From Fictibacillus arsenicus (GTDB lineage: Bacteria; Bacillota; Bacilli; Bacillales; Fictibacillaceae), in assembly GCF_001642935.1 (NCBI RefSeq), contig NZ_CP016761.1:1116001-1180000 (forward strand): a stretch of 64,000 bases of DNA. Reading direction: 5' to 3'. The notes beneath the pieces were generated by a model. That model ran no database searches. It had not been told where the DNA came from and saw only the letters and a program-made list of their open reading frames with translations. The position numbers and the translations under genes are program-made. Below, piece after piece: positions 41,918 through 50,163 of this stretch (positions are counted from its first letter, which is position 1; every line of letters starts with the position of its first letter).

Positions 41918-43303
41918 ATGAAAAGTGAAATTTTAGTAAAAACTGCATTGGTAGGTGCATTAGTATTTTCAGCAGGAGGAACTTCTGTTTTAGCCCATGA
42001 TGAGATTGGGGGAGGAGAGGAAAAAGGCGATAACCTTGCCGGTGTCGAATTAACTGTTCCATTGCTTGAGGGAAGTAAGAATACTGGCAATCTTAAGGAA
42101 GTGGCTGCTGTTCCATTGAAAGAAATCCGAGACGGTGTAAAAAACTCAACAGGAGATGTTTATGCCCATAAAGGGTTTGCCTATTTAGGAACACACCGAG
42201 CGAATGGCGGAGGGGGAGGTGTCAGAGTTTTTGATATGAAAGATCCTTCCAACCCAGTTGAAGTTTCAGTATTTGCTGCTATTCAAGGTACCTGGCAAGA
42301 AAAAGTAATCGTCAAAACGGTAAACACGAAACATTTTAAAGGTGACCTAGCGGCAGTAAGTGTCCAAAAGATGGATCAGAAAGATCCAAATTCACAGGGC
42401 GGTTTTGTATTATATGATGTTACGAATCCTCGTGAACCTAAAAAGCTCGGTTTCTGGGAATCCTCTTCTTCTGGAGCAAGGGGTACACATGAGCTGTATT
42501 TGACCGTACAAGGAGATAATGTTTATGTTCTGACTGCGGATTGCTATGCTGACTATTACTCGCATGGCAAAAAAATGGATGTTTCCATTGTGGATGTATC
42601 CAACCCTACGAATCCGAACACCATTTATGAGTTTAATCCTCGTGCCTACATACCTGAAGTCAGCGATGAAAATTATGATGGTTACAATTGGACAGATGAG
42701 GAAGGCATACAGCGTGCTGCGTTTGCTCATAGTGTAAAAACAGATGGAACAGGAAAAACGGCTTTCCTTTCTTACTGGGATTTAGGGACCATCATGTTAG
42801 ATATAAGTGATGCGAAAAATCCTGTATATCTCGGAAGAACAGACTTTGCTTCAGATGTCCAAGGAGCGGCACATTCCATGGATCTTGCAAAAGGCGGAAC
42901 TGTACTGGTTGAGACAAGAGAAGTATTCGGCCCAACAAGAGAGGGATTCGAATCTGCTTATGGCTATACGATGATCTATGATATTAAAGATAAAACTAAT
43001 CCTGAGCTACTAAGTACATTTAGGACAGAATTTACCGAAACGATCCCTAATGGGGCTACTGTCCATGATCCAAAGGTGCACGGGAATACATTATACCTTT
43101 CACATTATTCTGGCGGAGTCAGAACGGTCGATATCACCGACCCATCTTCACCACAACAAACAGGTATGTATATCCCAAGCAAAGCAAACATATGGGGAGT
43201 TTTTGTGGACCGGAACTATATCTTGGCATCTGATATCGGATCTGGCTTAAAGGTTTTACAAAAAACCGGCGGTCCCAACATGAACAGAATGGGTGGAGTA
43301 TAA
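41918..43303 (+). CDS. Secreted LVIVD-repeat beta-propeller protein
   Basis: A 461-residue exported protein. Signal peptide KSEILVKTALVGALVFSAGG.. cut near VLA-HD. The mature part is built from repeats like VRVFDMKDPSNPVEV, FVLYDVTNPREPKKLG, VSIVDVSNPTNPNTIY, IMLDISDAKNPVYLG, TMIYDIKDKTNPELL and VRTVDITDPSSPQQTG, the LVIVD repeat of a beta-propeller. I chose ATG 41918 (AGGGGTG upstream); an earlier in-frame start lacks a signal peptide. Such proteins are cell-surface or secreted, without assigned enzyme activity. It is the largest gene of the accessory stretch and ends at a good terminator. Confidence 0.82.
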   Translation: MKSEILVKTALVGALVFSAGGTSVLAHDEIGGGEEKGDNLAGVELTVPLLEGSKNTGNLKEVAAVPLKEIRDGVKNSTGDVYAHKGFAYLGTHRANGGGGGVRVFDMKDPSNPVEVSVFAAIQGTWQEKVIVKTVNTKHFKGDLAAVSVQKMDQKDPNSQGGFVLYDVTNPREPKKLGFWESSSSGARGTHELYLTVQGDNVYVLTADCYADYYSHGKKMDVSIVDVSNPTNPNTIYEFNPRAYIPEVSDENYDGYNWTDEEGIQRAAFAHSVKTDGTGKTAFLSYWDLGTIMLDISDAKNPVYLGRTDFASDVQGAAHSMDLAKGGTVLVETREVFGPTREGFESAYGYTMIYDIKDKTNPELLSTFRTEFTETIPNGATVHDPKVHGNTLYLSHYSGGVRTVDITDPSSPQQTGMYIPSKANIWGVFVDRNYILASDIGSGLKVLQKTGGPNMNRMGGV

Positions 43304-43327
43304 AAAAATACCAAAATAAGAGTATCG

Positions 43328-43359
43328 AGCACATTCCTATCATGGAATGTGCTTTTTCT
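43328..43359 (+). terminator. Intrinsic terminator
   Basis: GCACATTCC/GGAATGTGC stem with six-base loop and TTTTT. The following 210 bp to the next gene show nothing definite. Confidence 0.85.
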
Positions 43360-43571
43360 TAAGAAGATGATCATTGAATCAATGGAATGTCAACATTGAT
43401 GCTGGCTGGTATATAGAGATGACACATGGGGAAACAGCATATTGAAAAATTAAAAGCCATCAAAAACTAAAGATTATCTTTCATGAGTCAGTAACGGAGA
43501 ATAAATGAATAGTTCTTTTTCAGCAATCAGGAGCTTTAGTAGGACAAATAATTTAATTAAAGGTGTACAAA

Positions 43572-43847
43572 ATGGATAAATTGTATGACGATAAATATCA
43601 TCTGCATTTAGGTTATTATGAAAATAACTGTGATTATGAGTCTATTGCTTACAAGAGACTATCAGAGGATGTATGGGATATCTTCTTTGATTTTAAACAT
43701 TATGGGATCAAAAATACTACCCAAGAAAATGAATTAACATTAGTGGGAAATGGAACAAGAATTTTTTCAATCCACGACAAGGAACTTAATTATGATATCG
43801 GAGTTAAACGATTTGAGAAGTGGCTAACCTTACATAAAATAATCTAA
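43572..43847 (+). CDS. Hypothetical protein (91 aa)
   Basis: A small soluble protein rich in Asp, Glu, Tyr and aromatic residues (EDVWDIFFDFKHYG). ATG 43572 follows AAAGGTG. The ending FEKWLTLHKII is amphipathic. It is followed at once by a GGGTGC repeat. I recognise no family. Confidence 0.55.
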   Translation: MDKLYDDKYHLHLGYYENNCDYESIAYKRLSEDVWDIFFDFKHYGIKNTTQENELTLVGNGTRIFSIHDKELNYDIGVKRFEKWLTLHKII

Positions 43848-43860
43848 TATCAATTGAACT

Positions 43861-43919
43861 CCTTATTAAGCAATCGGGTGCATTTCTCAAAGAAGGAGAA
43901 TGCCCATTTTTATAAATGT
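43861..43919 (+). repeat. GGGTGC hairpin repeat
   Basis: AAGCAATCGGGTGCATTTCT, then AAGGAGAATGC completing the hairpin, and TTTTTA. It ends the unit at 43572. Confidence 0.75.
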
Positions 43920-43936
43920 AAAGGGAATTATAGGAT

Positions 43937-44377
43937 TTGAGTGGAGGAGACTTTATTTTAATTAGAAAAATTGTTGTCGCAATATTTACTAGCTGCATTA
44001 TTACAATCTTAAATGTAATAATATTAGGTATGGAACTGGGTCTTTTAATAGGAATGTACTTATGTCCTATTGTTATTTTCTATGGTTGTTTGTCTTCTTT
44101 GGTTTCCGATTATATAACAAATAGGGCTAAAGGTTTTCAAAGGCTTTTTACAGCGGGTCTTCTTCATATGGTTTTTGCGATTTTATTCCTCATCCCCATA
44201 CTTATATCAGAACGAACAAATGATTTAAATATAAGGAATATTGTAAGTGATATTTTTCTTATGCAATCAATAATGTGTTCGATCCTCTTTTGGTTATTAG
44301 ATGAGTTTCTTAGAAGAGAAAAAATTAAAAGCAAATGGAGAATCCTTTTAAATAAAATTGGTGATCTAAGGATGTAA
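43937..44377 (+). CDS. Hypothetical four-helix membrane protein
   Basis: About 146 residues with four hydrophobic helices (IVVAIFTSCIITILNVIIL, LLIGMYLCPIVIFYGCL, LLHMVFAILFLIPILI, MQSIMCSILFWLLDEF) and a basic C-terminus. The start is unclear: TTG 43937 is the only usual start codon, but a good GGAGGAGA lies after it, so translation may begin at an ATT near 43952. No family recognised. Confidence 0.55.
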   Translation: MSGGDFILIRKIVVAIFTSCIITILNVIILGMELGLLIGMYLCPIVIFYGCLSSLVSDYITNRAKGFQRLFTAGLLHMVFAILFLIPILISERTNDLNIRNIVSDIFLMQSIMCSILFWLLDEFLRREKIKSKWRILLNKIGDLRM

Positions 44378-44413
44378 AATAGATTTTTATTTGTTATAAA
44401 AATCATTTTGATA

Positions 44414-44499
44414 TTCCACAAACGGGTGCGTTGATTATATAAGGATTAACGTCTTTTTTATGGAAAATATTAAGCAAACGAGCAAGATGGATTGGGATT
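44414..44499 (+). repeat. GGGTGC repeat, both halves
   Basis: CACAAACGGGTGCGTTGATT, then AAGGATTAACGTCTTTTTTA, then TTAAGCAAACGAGCAAGATGG. This copy shows the complete two-part structure. Confidence 0.7.
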
Positions 44500-44538
44500 G
44501 TTTTTAAAAAATTATTGGTATTTAAGAGGTGAGGCTGT

Positions 44539-44784
44539 GTGTATTTGGTGGGATTATTAATCTACGCTTTCCCATTACTATCAATTATGTTAGGTGGACT
44601 TGGTTATTTAATTTCTCGAAATGTTTATTTAACCCCAGGGGCAGTATTAACTGTTTCTTTAATTGCTACTTATACAGTGTTCAATTCATCTTTTTTGATG
44701 TGGGTAGTTATTTATACAATCTTCTCCTATATCGCTGGACTTGCTATTAAAACACTTGTTTCAACTAGAAAACAAGAATCTTAG
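44539..44784 (+). CDS. DUF2651-like membrane protein (YbeF-like)
   Basis: An 81-residue membrane protein with three helices: LIYAFPLLSIMLGGLGYLI, then LTPGAVLTVSLIATYTVFNS and LMWVVIYTIFSYIAGLAI. The pattern resembles B. subtilis YbeF (DUF2651). GTG 44539 has GAGGTG seven bases upstream. An overlapping frame at 44529-44750 is rejected. Function unknown. Confidence 0.65.
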   Translation: MYLVGLLIYAFPLLSIMLGGLGYLISRNVYLTPGAVLTVSLIATYTVFNSSFLMWVVIYTIFSYIAGLAIKTLVSTRKQES

Positions 44785-44809
44785 CCTAATTAAAATTTCT
44801 ATTCACCTT

Positions 44810-44875
44810 ATGCAGCAATTGGGTGCGTTTCTTCAAGAATGAGATATTTATTTTTTATAGAATTAAATTGAGGAT
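44810..44875 (+). repeat. GGGTGC repeat
   Basis: AGCAATTGGGTGCGTTTCTT, then AAGAATGAGATATTTATTTT. The hairpin is partly decayed. Confidence 0.6.
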
Positions 44876-44883
44876 GTGGATTT

Positions 44884-45039
44884 ATGAAGGGTTTACTATT
44901 AGCAATTTTAGGTGCTATTGTTGGTTGGTTGCTTTGGGGATTATTTACAAAGGATTTCGAAACAGATTCCCTTCTTTTGCTCATCTTTGGCATTTTTATA
45001 GGACATAGTATTGGAAAAAAGGAAAGCTCTTCTACATAG
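44884..45039 (+). CDS. Small membrane protein (51 aa)
   Basis: ATG 44884 follows GAGG at ten bases. It has two hydrophobic stretches (LLLAILGAIVGWLLWGLF and SLLLLIFGIFIGHSIG) and a KKESSST end. It is a unit between two repeats. Function unknown. Confidence 0.6.
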   Translation: MKGLLLAILGAIVGWLLWGLFTKDFETDSLLLLIFGIFIGHSIGKKESSST

Positions 45040-45052
45040 AGAAGCAAATTTT

Positions 45053-45136
45053 CTTATTCAACTATCGGGTGCGTTTAATAAAGATTCAAAGTCAGTTTAC
45101 CAAATACTTTTTTATTCAACGAGCAGGGTAGCTGAA
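45053..45136 (+). repeat. GGGTGC repeat, both halves
   Basis: TTATTCAACTATCGGGTGCG at the start; the right half has TTATTCAACGAGCAGGGTAG. Confidence 0.65.
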
Positions 45137-45165
45137 GAACTAGATATTAAGAAAAGGGTGGGAGA

Positions 45166-45753
45166 ATGACTACCATAGGTCTGATTCGCCACGGAATAAC
45201 TGAATGGAACTCCTTAGGTAAAGCTCAAGGAGTAAGTGATATTCCTTTAAATCTGATTGGAAGAAAACAAGCCACAAACATTGGAGAGAGGCTATCTCTT
45301 GAAGAACAGTGGGATATGATTATTACAAGTGACTTATCTAGGGCATTTGAAACTGCGAAAATTATTGGAAGTAAAATAGGCTTGCCCATTAGTCATATTG
45401 ATGAAAGGGTAAGAGAAATAAATTGTGGGAAGATTGAAGGAACTACGGAAGAACAAAGAGTCAGACAGTGGGGTAGTGAATGGCGTAATTTAGAACTTGG
45501 AATGGAAAACTTTGAAGACGTATCTAACAGAGGAATAGACTTTTTAAAAGATATAATTTGTACATATAAAGGTAAACGTATCTTGGTAGTGAGCCACGGT
45601 GCTTTAATCGGGTTAACCTTACAAAAGTTATTTCCTCAGAAATTCCAGCAGACTTATATTGATAATACTTCGATTACTATTTTAAGTCATATAGATGATA
45701 AATGGGATTGTTCTTTGTATAACTGTACGCGGCACTTAAAACTTTCCCATTAA
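45166..45753 (+). CDS. Histidine phosphatase family protein
   Basis: A 195-residue phosphoglycerate-mutase-like phosphatase. The N-terminal LIRHGITEWN carries the catalytic His (residue 9) and Arg-His-Gly motif; SDLSRAFETAKIIG and the second His in VVSHGALIG are in place. It would remove phosphate from a small molecule through phosphohistidine. GGGTGGGAG precedes ATG 45166. It lies alone between two repeats. Substrate unknown. Confidence 0.88.
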   Translation: MTTIGLIRHGITEWNSLGKAQGVSDIPLNLIGRKQATNIGERLSLEEQWDMIITSDLSRAFETAKIIGSKIGLPISHIDERVREINCGKIEGTTEEQRVRQWGSEWRNLELGMENFEDVSNRGIDFLKDIICTYKGKRILVVSHGALIGLTLQKLFPQKFQQTYIDNTSITILSHIDDKWDCSLYNCTRHLKLSH

Positions 45754-45820
45754 GGTGTGCGCTGATCTAGCCATATTATTATGGAGCATATTAAACAAAC
45801 GTGAAGGATTGTGGAATAAA
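45750..45820 (+). repeat. GGGTGC repeat, degraded, both halves
   Basis: CATTAAGGTGTGCGCTGAT and then TTAAACAAACGTGAAGGATT with GTGGAATAAAG. Confidence 0.55.
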
Positions 45821-45862
45821 GGGTATTCAGAACCTTGGATTTTTGAAAGGTGAAATACAAAT

Positions 45863-46210
45863 ATGAGGTACGCATTAATTTTAATAACCATTAATATGCT
45901 TTTGTTTGGTTGCTCAAGTACAACCTTTTTTGAGGGAGAACTTTTGGAGAACAAAAAAGTTCATCTTATAGTCGATTGTTCTGACGAAGTGAACAGAGGA
46001 GAAAATAATGTTAAAGATTTAGGATATTTATGTAAAGTGGTTGTTACTGTTAAAACAGTATTCCTCAACGAAAACAGTGAGAAAATTAACTCAGAACAGC
46101 TTCAAAATGGAGCAAACCTAAAAATAGTTCTTTATGGTCCCAGTAAAATTAGTAAGAATGTAGAATCCAGGGAAGTAGAAGCCAAGGAAATTCATATGCT
46201 TACTGACTAA
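45863..46210 (+). CDS. Hypothetical lipoprotein (115 aa)
   Basis: Signal sequence ALILITINMLLFGC with lipobox LFGC (Cys at about 17), then SSTTFFEGEL and a beta-rich domain with two further Cys (VDCSDE, YLCKVVV) that could pair. AAAGGTG lies upstream. A single unit between repeats. No family recognised. Confidence 0.65.
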   Translation: MRYALILITINMLLFGCSSTTFFEGELLENKKVHLIVDCSDEVNRGENNVKDLGYLCKVVVTVKTVFLNENSEKINSEQLQNGANLKIVLYGPSKISKNVESREVEAKEIHMLTD

Positions 46211-46234
46211 ATATGCTTTAGAAGAAGACAATTG

Positions 46235-46270
46235 TTATTAAACAATCGGGTGCTTTAATGGAATAATAAT
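46235..46270 (+). repeat. GGGTGC repeat, partial
   Basis: TTATTAAACAATCGGGTGC followed by TTTAATGGAAT; no hairpin. Confidence 0.55.
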
Positions 46271-46303
46271 TTATATAATTCAAACACTGGAAATTAAACT
46301 TCG

Positions 46304-46429
46304 TCAATTAGTTGTTAAATATATTGGAGCAAGTTCATATTGAATTAGAAATTGCCATAACCCTGATGAAATTGCAGTAACTAATAATACATAGGTGAAT
46401 ATTAAACTCAATCTTAATTTGCTAACCAA
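46304..46429 (-). CDS. Small membrane protein (41 aa), minus strand
   Basis: TTG 46429 has AGGAGGGG six bases upstream on the minus strand. The product holds one hydrophobic helix (LSLIFTYVLLVTAISSGLW) and the tail QYELAPIYLTTN. It is one of the few minus-strand genes of this stretch. Function unknown. Confidence 0.5.
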   Translation of the reverse strand: MVSKLRLSLIFTYVLLVTAISSGLWQFLIQYELAPIYLTTN

Positions 46430-46536
46430 TGGAATCCCCTCCTGTATGGTGGTCTATTGAATTAATCTTTAGATATATATGAGACAAGCAAAAAAAATAA
46501 GACTTTATCTAAGTATTTTTATTTGGTAGTCATCTT

Positions 46537-46622
46537 CTTCAACAAAACGGGTGCGTTTCTCCATGAAGGAGAGATCTGCACTTTTTATCGAAGTAAGGTC
46601 GGAAGCTGAAGCAAGATTGGAT
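46537..46622 (+). repeat. GGGTGC repeat, both halves
   Basis: TTCAACAAAACGGGTGCGTT, then CATGAAGGAGAGATCTGCAC with TTTTTATCG, and the right half AGCTGAAGCAAGATTGGAT. Confidence 0.7.
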
Positions 46623-46676
46623 TAAAAATTTATGTTGTTTCAAACTAAATAACAGGAGTTTTGGAGGAGGCTGCAA

Positions 46677-47018
46677 ATGTATGAATTATCTAATGGCTTA
46701 TTAGATTCAATAATTGAACCTTTCAAAAATGGTTTTTTCATTGTAATAACGATAGTTTTATGTTGGTTGTTTTATATTATGTTTAATCAACAAAACACCA
46801 AAACTCCTTATTTGTGGTTTATTGCTCACATTTTAGGAATTTTAATTTCAGGCTATTTGTTTTTTGAACTCCTAACAACAAATATGAAAAATTCGCATGG
46901 AATTCAATCATGGGTTTATGATGAAGTTTCTTATAGATATAAAATTATAGGATTAATTTGGGTTGTAAGTCTATTCTGTTTATTAATAGGTATTAATTGT
47001 TTTAGAAAACAAAAATAA
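46677..47018 (+). CDS. Hypothetical three-helix membrane protein
   Basis: A 113-residue protein with helices NGFFIVITIVLCWLFYIMF, LWFIAHILGILISGYLFFEL and IIGLIWVVSLFCLLIGI and a basic end. GGAGGAGG precedes ATG 46677. A unit between repeats. No family recognised. Confidence 0.6.
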   Translation: MYELSNGLLDSIIEPFKNGFFIVITIVLCWLFYIMFNQQNTKTPYLWFIAHILGILISGYLFFELLTTNMKNSHGIQSWVYDEVSYRYKIIGLIWVVSLFCLLIGINCFRKQK

Positions 47019-47074
47019 GATTTGGAAATATTGTTGGAGTAGTTAATTTGTATTCATGAGCCGGGTATCTGATT

Positions 47075-47130
47075 CTTATTCAACAATCGGGTGCATTTCT
47101 TCAGGAAGGAGAAGTGCTCGAATTAAATAC
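47075..47130 (+). repeat. GGGTGC hairpin repeat
   Basis: TTATTCAACAATCGGGTGCA, then TTTCTTCAGGAAGGAGAAGT and GC. This is one of the best-preserved left halves. Confidence 0.75.
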
Positions 47131-47156
47131 TATATATTAGGGAGAGTGTGATTTAT

Positions 47157-47636
47157 ATGATTAACACTTCAGTGAAACTGAGAGATGTTACAGAGGAAGA
47201 CATCCCTATCTTCTTCGAGCAACAACTCGATTCTACCGCGAACTATATCGCTGCCTTCACAGCTAAGGACCCATCGGATAAAGATACATTTATGGACCAC
47301 TGGACAAAAATTATAGCCGACGAGACTATAACCATTAAAACTATCATTTTTAATGGGAAAGTCTCTGGTCACATCTCGAACTTTGAACAGTTCGGAGAAC
47401 CTGAAGTCAGTTATTGGATTGGAAAAGAATATTGGGGTCAGGGGATTGCAACTAAGGCGTTATCTGAGTTTCTGAATTATATCAAGATACGCCCACTTTT
47501 TGCTCGTGCCGCCAAAGACAACATTTCCTCCATTCGGGTCTTGGAAAAATGCGGGTTTAGAATTACCTCTGAGGATAAGGGTTTTTCCAACGCTCGAGGA
47601 ATTGATGTTGAAGAATTTATTCTGAAGCTTGAATAA
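47157..47636 (+). CDS. GNAT family N-acetyltransferase
   Basis: A 159-residue RimJ/RimL-like acetyltransferase. VKLRDVTEEDIPIFFEQQ starts the fold, YWIGKEYWGQGIATKAL is the acetyl-CoA binding motif A, and AAKDNISSIRVLEKCGFR is motif B. ATG 47157 is chosen over GTG 47148, which is too close to the GGGAGAG site. Single unit. The acceptor is unknown. Confidence 0.88.
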   Translation: MINTSVKLRDVTEEDIPIFFEQQLDSTANYIAAFTAKDPSDKDTFMDHWTKIIADETITIKTIIFNGKVSGHISNFEQFGEPEVSYWIGKEYWGQGIATKALSEFLNYIKIRPLFARAAKDNISSIRVLEKCGFRITSEDKGFSNARGIDVEEFILKLE

Positions 47637-47673
47637 TTTGATGTTAATCAATAACGGAGAACCATTTAAGTTT

Positions 47674-47704
47674 AAAAAACCAGCTTTTTTAGGTTGGTTT
47701 TTTC
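47674..47704 (+). terminator. Intrinsic terminator
   Basis: AAAAAACCAGC pairs with GTTGGTTTTTT over a short T-rich loop. Confidence 0.75.
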
Positions 47705-47710
47705 TTTCGC

Positions 47711-47805
47711 TTATTCAACAAACGGGTGCGATTGTTGAATATCTAAAGAGCTGTTTACGCAGGTCTTTATTATTGAATTAAGAAGCAAAGCAGGATTGTG
47801 GAGAT
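47711..47805 (+). repeat. GGGTGC repeat variant, both halves
   Basis: TTATTCAACAAACGGGTGCG, the AAAGAGCTGTTTACGCAG hairpin, TTATTGAATTAAG and AGCAGGATTGTGGAG. The next 290 bp hold short decayed frames but no gene I can support. Confidence 0.65.
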
Positions 47806-48095
47806 ATGGTTATACCTTGCTACTTTTATCATCTTTAAAATAAACATAATTAATGGTTTTAACTATAAATGTATGGTTTGTTTGAACTCCAACGTTATGG
47901 CAAGAACGAGTATTGAAAGTTCGTTGGTTAAAAGGAAATGGAATCGAATTGTTTGCTCATTGCCAAGATTATATGCATAAAATGCAGAACATTTAGGAAA
48001 GGGTTGTATAAAATTAAACGCCTATCGCCCAACGGCTGCAAGTATAAACAAATTGCCGATAGCAACGCACAAACAAAAAAATAAGTGTACTATCC

Positions 48096-48287
48096 TTATC
48101 CTAATTCGGTTTCTTGAAATGAAATAGTTCCTATTTTTTTGCCCGTTTCATTATCAATAAGTAGATGCCCGTATAGTTTGCGAACTAACCAATACATTTC
48201 ATCAGGATCATAAGCTACTATTACATCTTTTTGTAACTCTCCATTCCCTTCGACAGTTACATTGTATCTTTTTCTCTTAGGATGCAT
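48096..48287 (-). CDS. Hypothetical protein (63 aa)
   Basis: A small soluble beta-rich protein: HPKRKRYNVTVEGNGELQKD, then VIVAYDPDEMYWLVRKLYGH and KIGTISFQETELG. ATG 48287 follows AGGAG at eight bases. It runs opposite to its neighbours. No family recognised. Confidence 0.6.
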   Translation of the reverse strand: MHPKRKRYNVTVEGNGELQKDVIVAYDPDEMYWLVRKLYGHLLIDNETGKKIGTISFQETELG

Positions 48288-48452
48288 TAAATCAACTCCT
48301 AGAAGTGTAATCACAATAGAATACCCGAAATTATACCTTTTTCAAACAAAATATGGTAATTATCAATTGACCTTCCCTTTATTGGTAATCCAACACGTTC
48401 CCTATTGTTTTGATGTTGTTTTTGATTGAACTGATTTTTAAAGAAAAAGTTA

Positions 48453-48538
48453 TTGACAACAAAAATAAAGAAATGATATTATTAAATATTTGATAAAAAA
48501 ACGCATATATGGTATCCTGTAGAAGGTTACCATATATG
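48453..48538 (+). promoter_or_regulatory. CarD-type gene promoter and 11-bp inverted repeat at its ribosome binding site
   Basis: TTGACA (48453-48458), 18 bp, TATTAT. Downstream, CATATATGGTA (48504-48514) and TACCATATATG (48528-48538) form a perfect inverted repeat whose right arm touches the GGAGGTGG ribosome binding site. It could be an operator or an RNA hairpin limiting translation. Confidence 0.6.
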
Positions 48539-48550
48539 GAGGTGGATTAT

Positions 48551-49012
48551 ATGTTTCAAATTGGCGATAACATTGTTTATCCAATGCACGGAGCAGGTAT
48601 AATTGAAGCCTTAGAAGAAAAAGATTTCCCAGGGGAAAAACAACAGTATTATGTCATAAAAATGTCAATCAGTAATATGCAAGTTATGATTCCAACGCGT
48701 AAAATATTGAGTTCAAGTATACGACCAGTTACTGATATACATGCATTAAAACACATCATACACATTTTTCAGCATGGAGAATCAGATAGATTACTACCGT
48801 GGAAACAAAGGTATAAAGTAAATACGGACAAACTAAAAACGGGTGAAATACAGGAAGGTGCTGAAGTTGTACGTGATTTAATGCGTATGAAGAAAGAAAA
48901 AGCACTTAATGCAAGCGAAAAAAAAATGTTGGATAATGCATATGAATTTTTGATTAGTGAACTTGAAGTAATTGAAGGAATCACTGAAAATCAAATAAAA
49001 AGTTTCTGTTAA
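48551..49012 (+). CDS. CarD/CdnL-TRCF-type transcription regulator (YdeB-like)
   Basis: A 153-residue CarD-like protein, the length I recall for B. subtilis YdeB. The N-terminal Tudor-like RNA-polymerase-binding domain starts FQIGDNIVYPMHGAGIIEAL; the C-terminal half is helical (VRDLMRMKKEKALNASEKKM). CarD proteins bind the polymerase beta subunit and alter open-complex stability. ATG 48551 is preceded by GGAGGTGG; the longer frame from 48509 runs through the inverted repeat and is rejected. The repeat suggests self-control. Confidence 0.88.
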   Translation: MFQIGDNIVYPMHGAGIIEALEEKDFPGEKQQYYVIKMSISNMQVMIPTRKILSSSIRPVTDIHALKHIIHIFQHGESDRLLPWKQRYKVNTDKLKTGEIQEGAEVVRDLMRMKKEKALNASEKKMLDNAYEFLISELEVIEGITENQIKSFC

Positions 49013-49643
49013 GGTTAATTATAGATAATATATTGCATTCCAAAAAATATCCTAAATTTTACGGGATATTATGATTAAAAGTAAAGCATTTCAAAGACAT
49101 TCAACTTCTTCAACTTACTTTTAGAACATTAGCCTCTTTTGTTATTCTACAATTTAATCCATTTTTATTATTTAAACCTCTTCTACGAACATTTGAAATT
49201 TTATCAAAAAACTCGACAATATTAGTCACTTGATATTTGTAATACTGATTCACACTGGCACGGACAAGGAGCCGTAAGGATGGAAGAGAGGTAGGGCTTT
49301 CATTGTTTTAGGTATATCTAAGTGATTATTTTTCTAGAAGGAAAAAACAATCAATCTCACCTCTATCTTTAAGAATTTCTTACATCCACTGTGACAGTGA
49401 ATAGGAATTGTTTATCTTCTTTTTATAAAAGATACACGAGTTGGTAACATATAAATATATGGTTAACGATAAAAAATGACGGAATTTCTAGAACGATTGT
49501 TAACATTGTTCTTCAACAAAAAGGTCAACCAGAAATTCTGGCTAACCTTTATATTACGAACGGGTGCATTTCTTCAGGAAGGAGAAATGCTCTTTTTATT
49601 GAAAATAGATAAATGTGTAATCGTAAAAAAATGAGGTGAGATA
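49013..49643. other. Long intergenic region
   Basis: About 630 bp without a supported gene. 49513-49555 holds a hairpin with AAGGT...CCAGA and TCTGG...ACCTT arms. The rest (49013-49500) shows only decayed AT-rich sequence; the piece around 49257-49300 is somewhat GC-richer but I cannot assign it. Confidence 0.4.
49553..49600 (+). repeat. GGGTGC hairpin repeat
   Basis: ACGAACGGGTGCATTTCTTC, then AGGAAGGAGAAATGCTCTTT. Well-preserved left half. Confidence 0.75.
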
Positions 49644-50039
49644 ATGACGACCCATGAACCCGATAAGGTAGAAAAATTTATGAATAACCTTAATCATCCT
49701 CTTAAAGAGGAAATAGAAGCTGTACGAAACATAATCAAAAGCACAAATAGTGAATTTACGGAAAAGATTAAATGGAATGCACCTAGCTACAGTATTCAAA
49801 ATAAAGATAGAATAACTTTTAATTTACATGGTAAAGGATTTTTTCGTCTTATTTTTCATTGTGGAGTCAAGGTAAAAGAGGGTAGTAATGAAGATCAGCT
49901 GTTCGTCGATACTACTGGTTTATTGGATTGGGTGTCACCAGACAGAGCCATCATAAAGTTTACTAATAAAAGTGACGTAATAAGAAACGAAGAGAAACTT
50001 AGAGAAATAATAGCTAAGTGGCTTAAGGTAACGGTTTGA
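49644..50039 (+). CDS. DUF1801 domain protein
   Basis: A 131-residue protein of the DUF1801 family: HPLKEEIEAVRNIIKSTNSE, then FTEKIKWNAPSYSI (the family's conserved W-x-P-x-Y block) and FRLIFHCG. GAGGTGAG precedes ATG 49644. The fold is iron-chaperone/SufE-like in some members, but function is unknown. A single unit flanked by repeats. Confidence 0.8.
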   Translation: MTTHEPDKVEKFMNNLNHPLKEEIEAVRNIIKSTNSEFTEKIKWNAPSYSIQNKDRITFNLHGKGFFRLIFHCGVKVKEGSNEDQLFVDTTGLLDWVSPDRAIIKFTNKSDVIRNEEKLREIIAKWLKVTV

Positions 50040-50063
50040 AAATTCTATAAAAGTAGTAAAAAT

Positions 50064-50100
50064 GTTCAACGGGTGCATTTCTTCAAAAAGGAGGTGTGAT
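50064..50100 (+). repeat. GGGTGC repeat, partial
   Basis: GTTCAACGGGTGCATTTCTT then CAAAAAGGAGG. An imperfect hairpin AAAGCACCCC/GGGATGCT with T on the minus strand follows near 50140-50158. Confidence 0.6.
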
Positions 50101-50163
50101 ATGGGTTGCCTTTTAGGCAAGAACAGAGTACAAAATAAAAAGCACCCCAAGGGATGCTAATAA

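Noticed and set aside
44529-44750. 73-codon frame overlapping the DUF2651-like gene
   Set aside because: The 44539 frame has the matching ribosome binding site, hydrophobic pattern and family resemblance; the other frame does not.
47798-47980. 60-codon frame after the repeat at 47.8 kb
   Set aside because: No ribosome binding site apart from the repeat's own AGGATTG, and its composition is not protein-like.
49013-49552. A hidden gene in the long gap after the CarD-type gene
   Set aside because: All frames are short and interrupted, with no ribosome binding site or recognisable motif.
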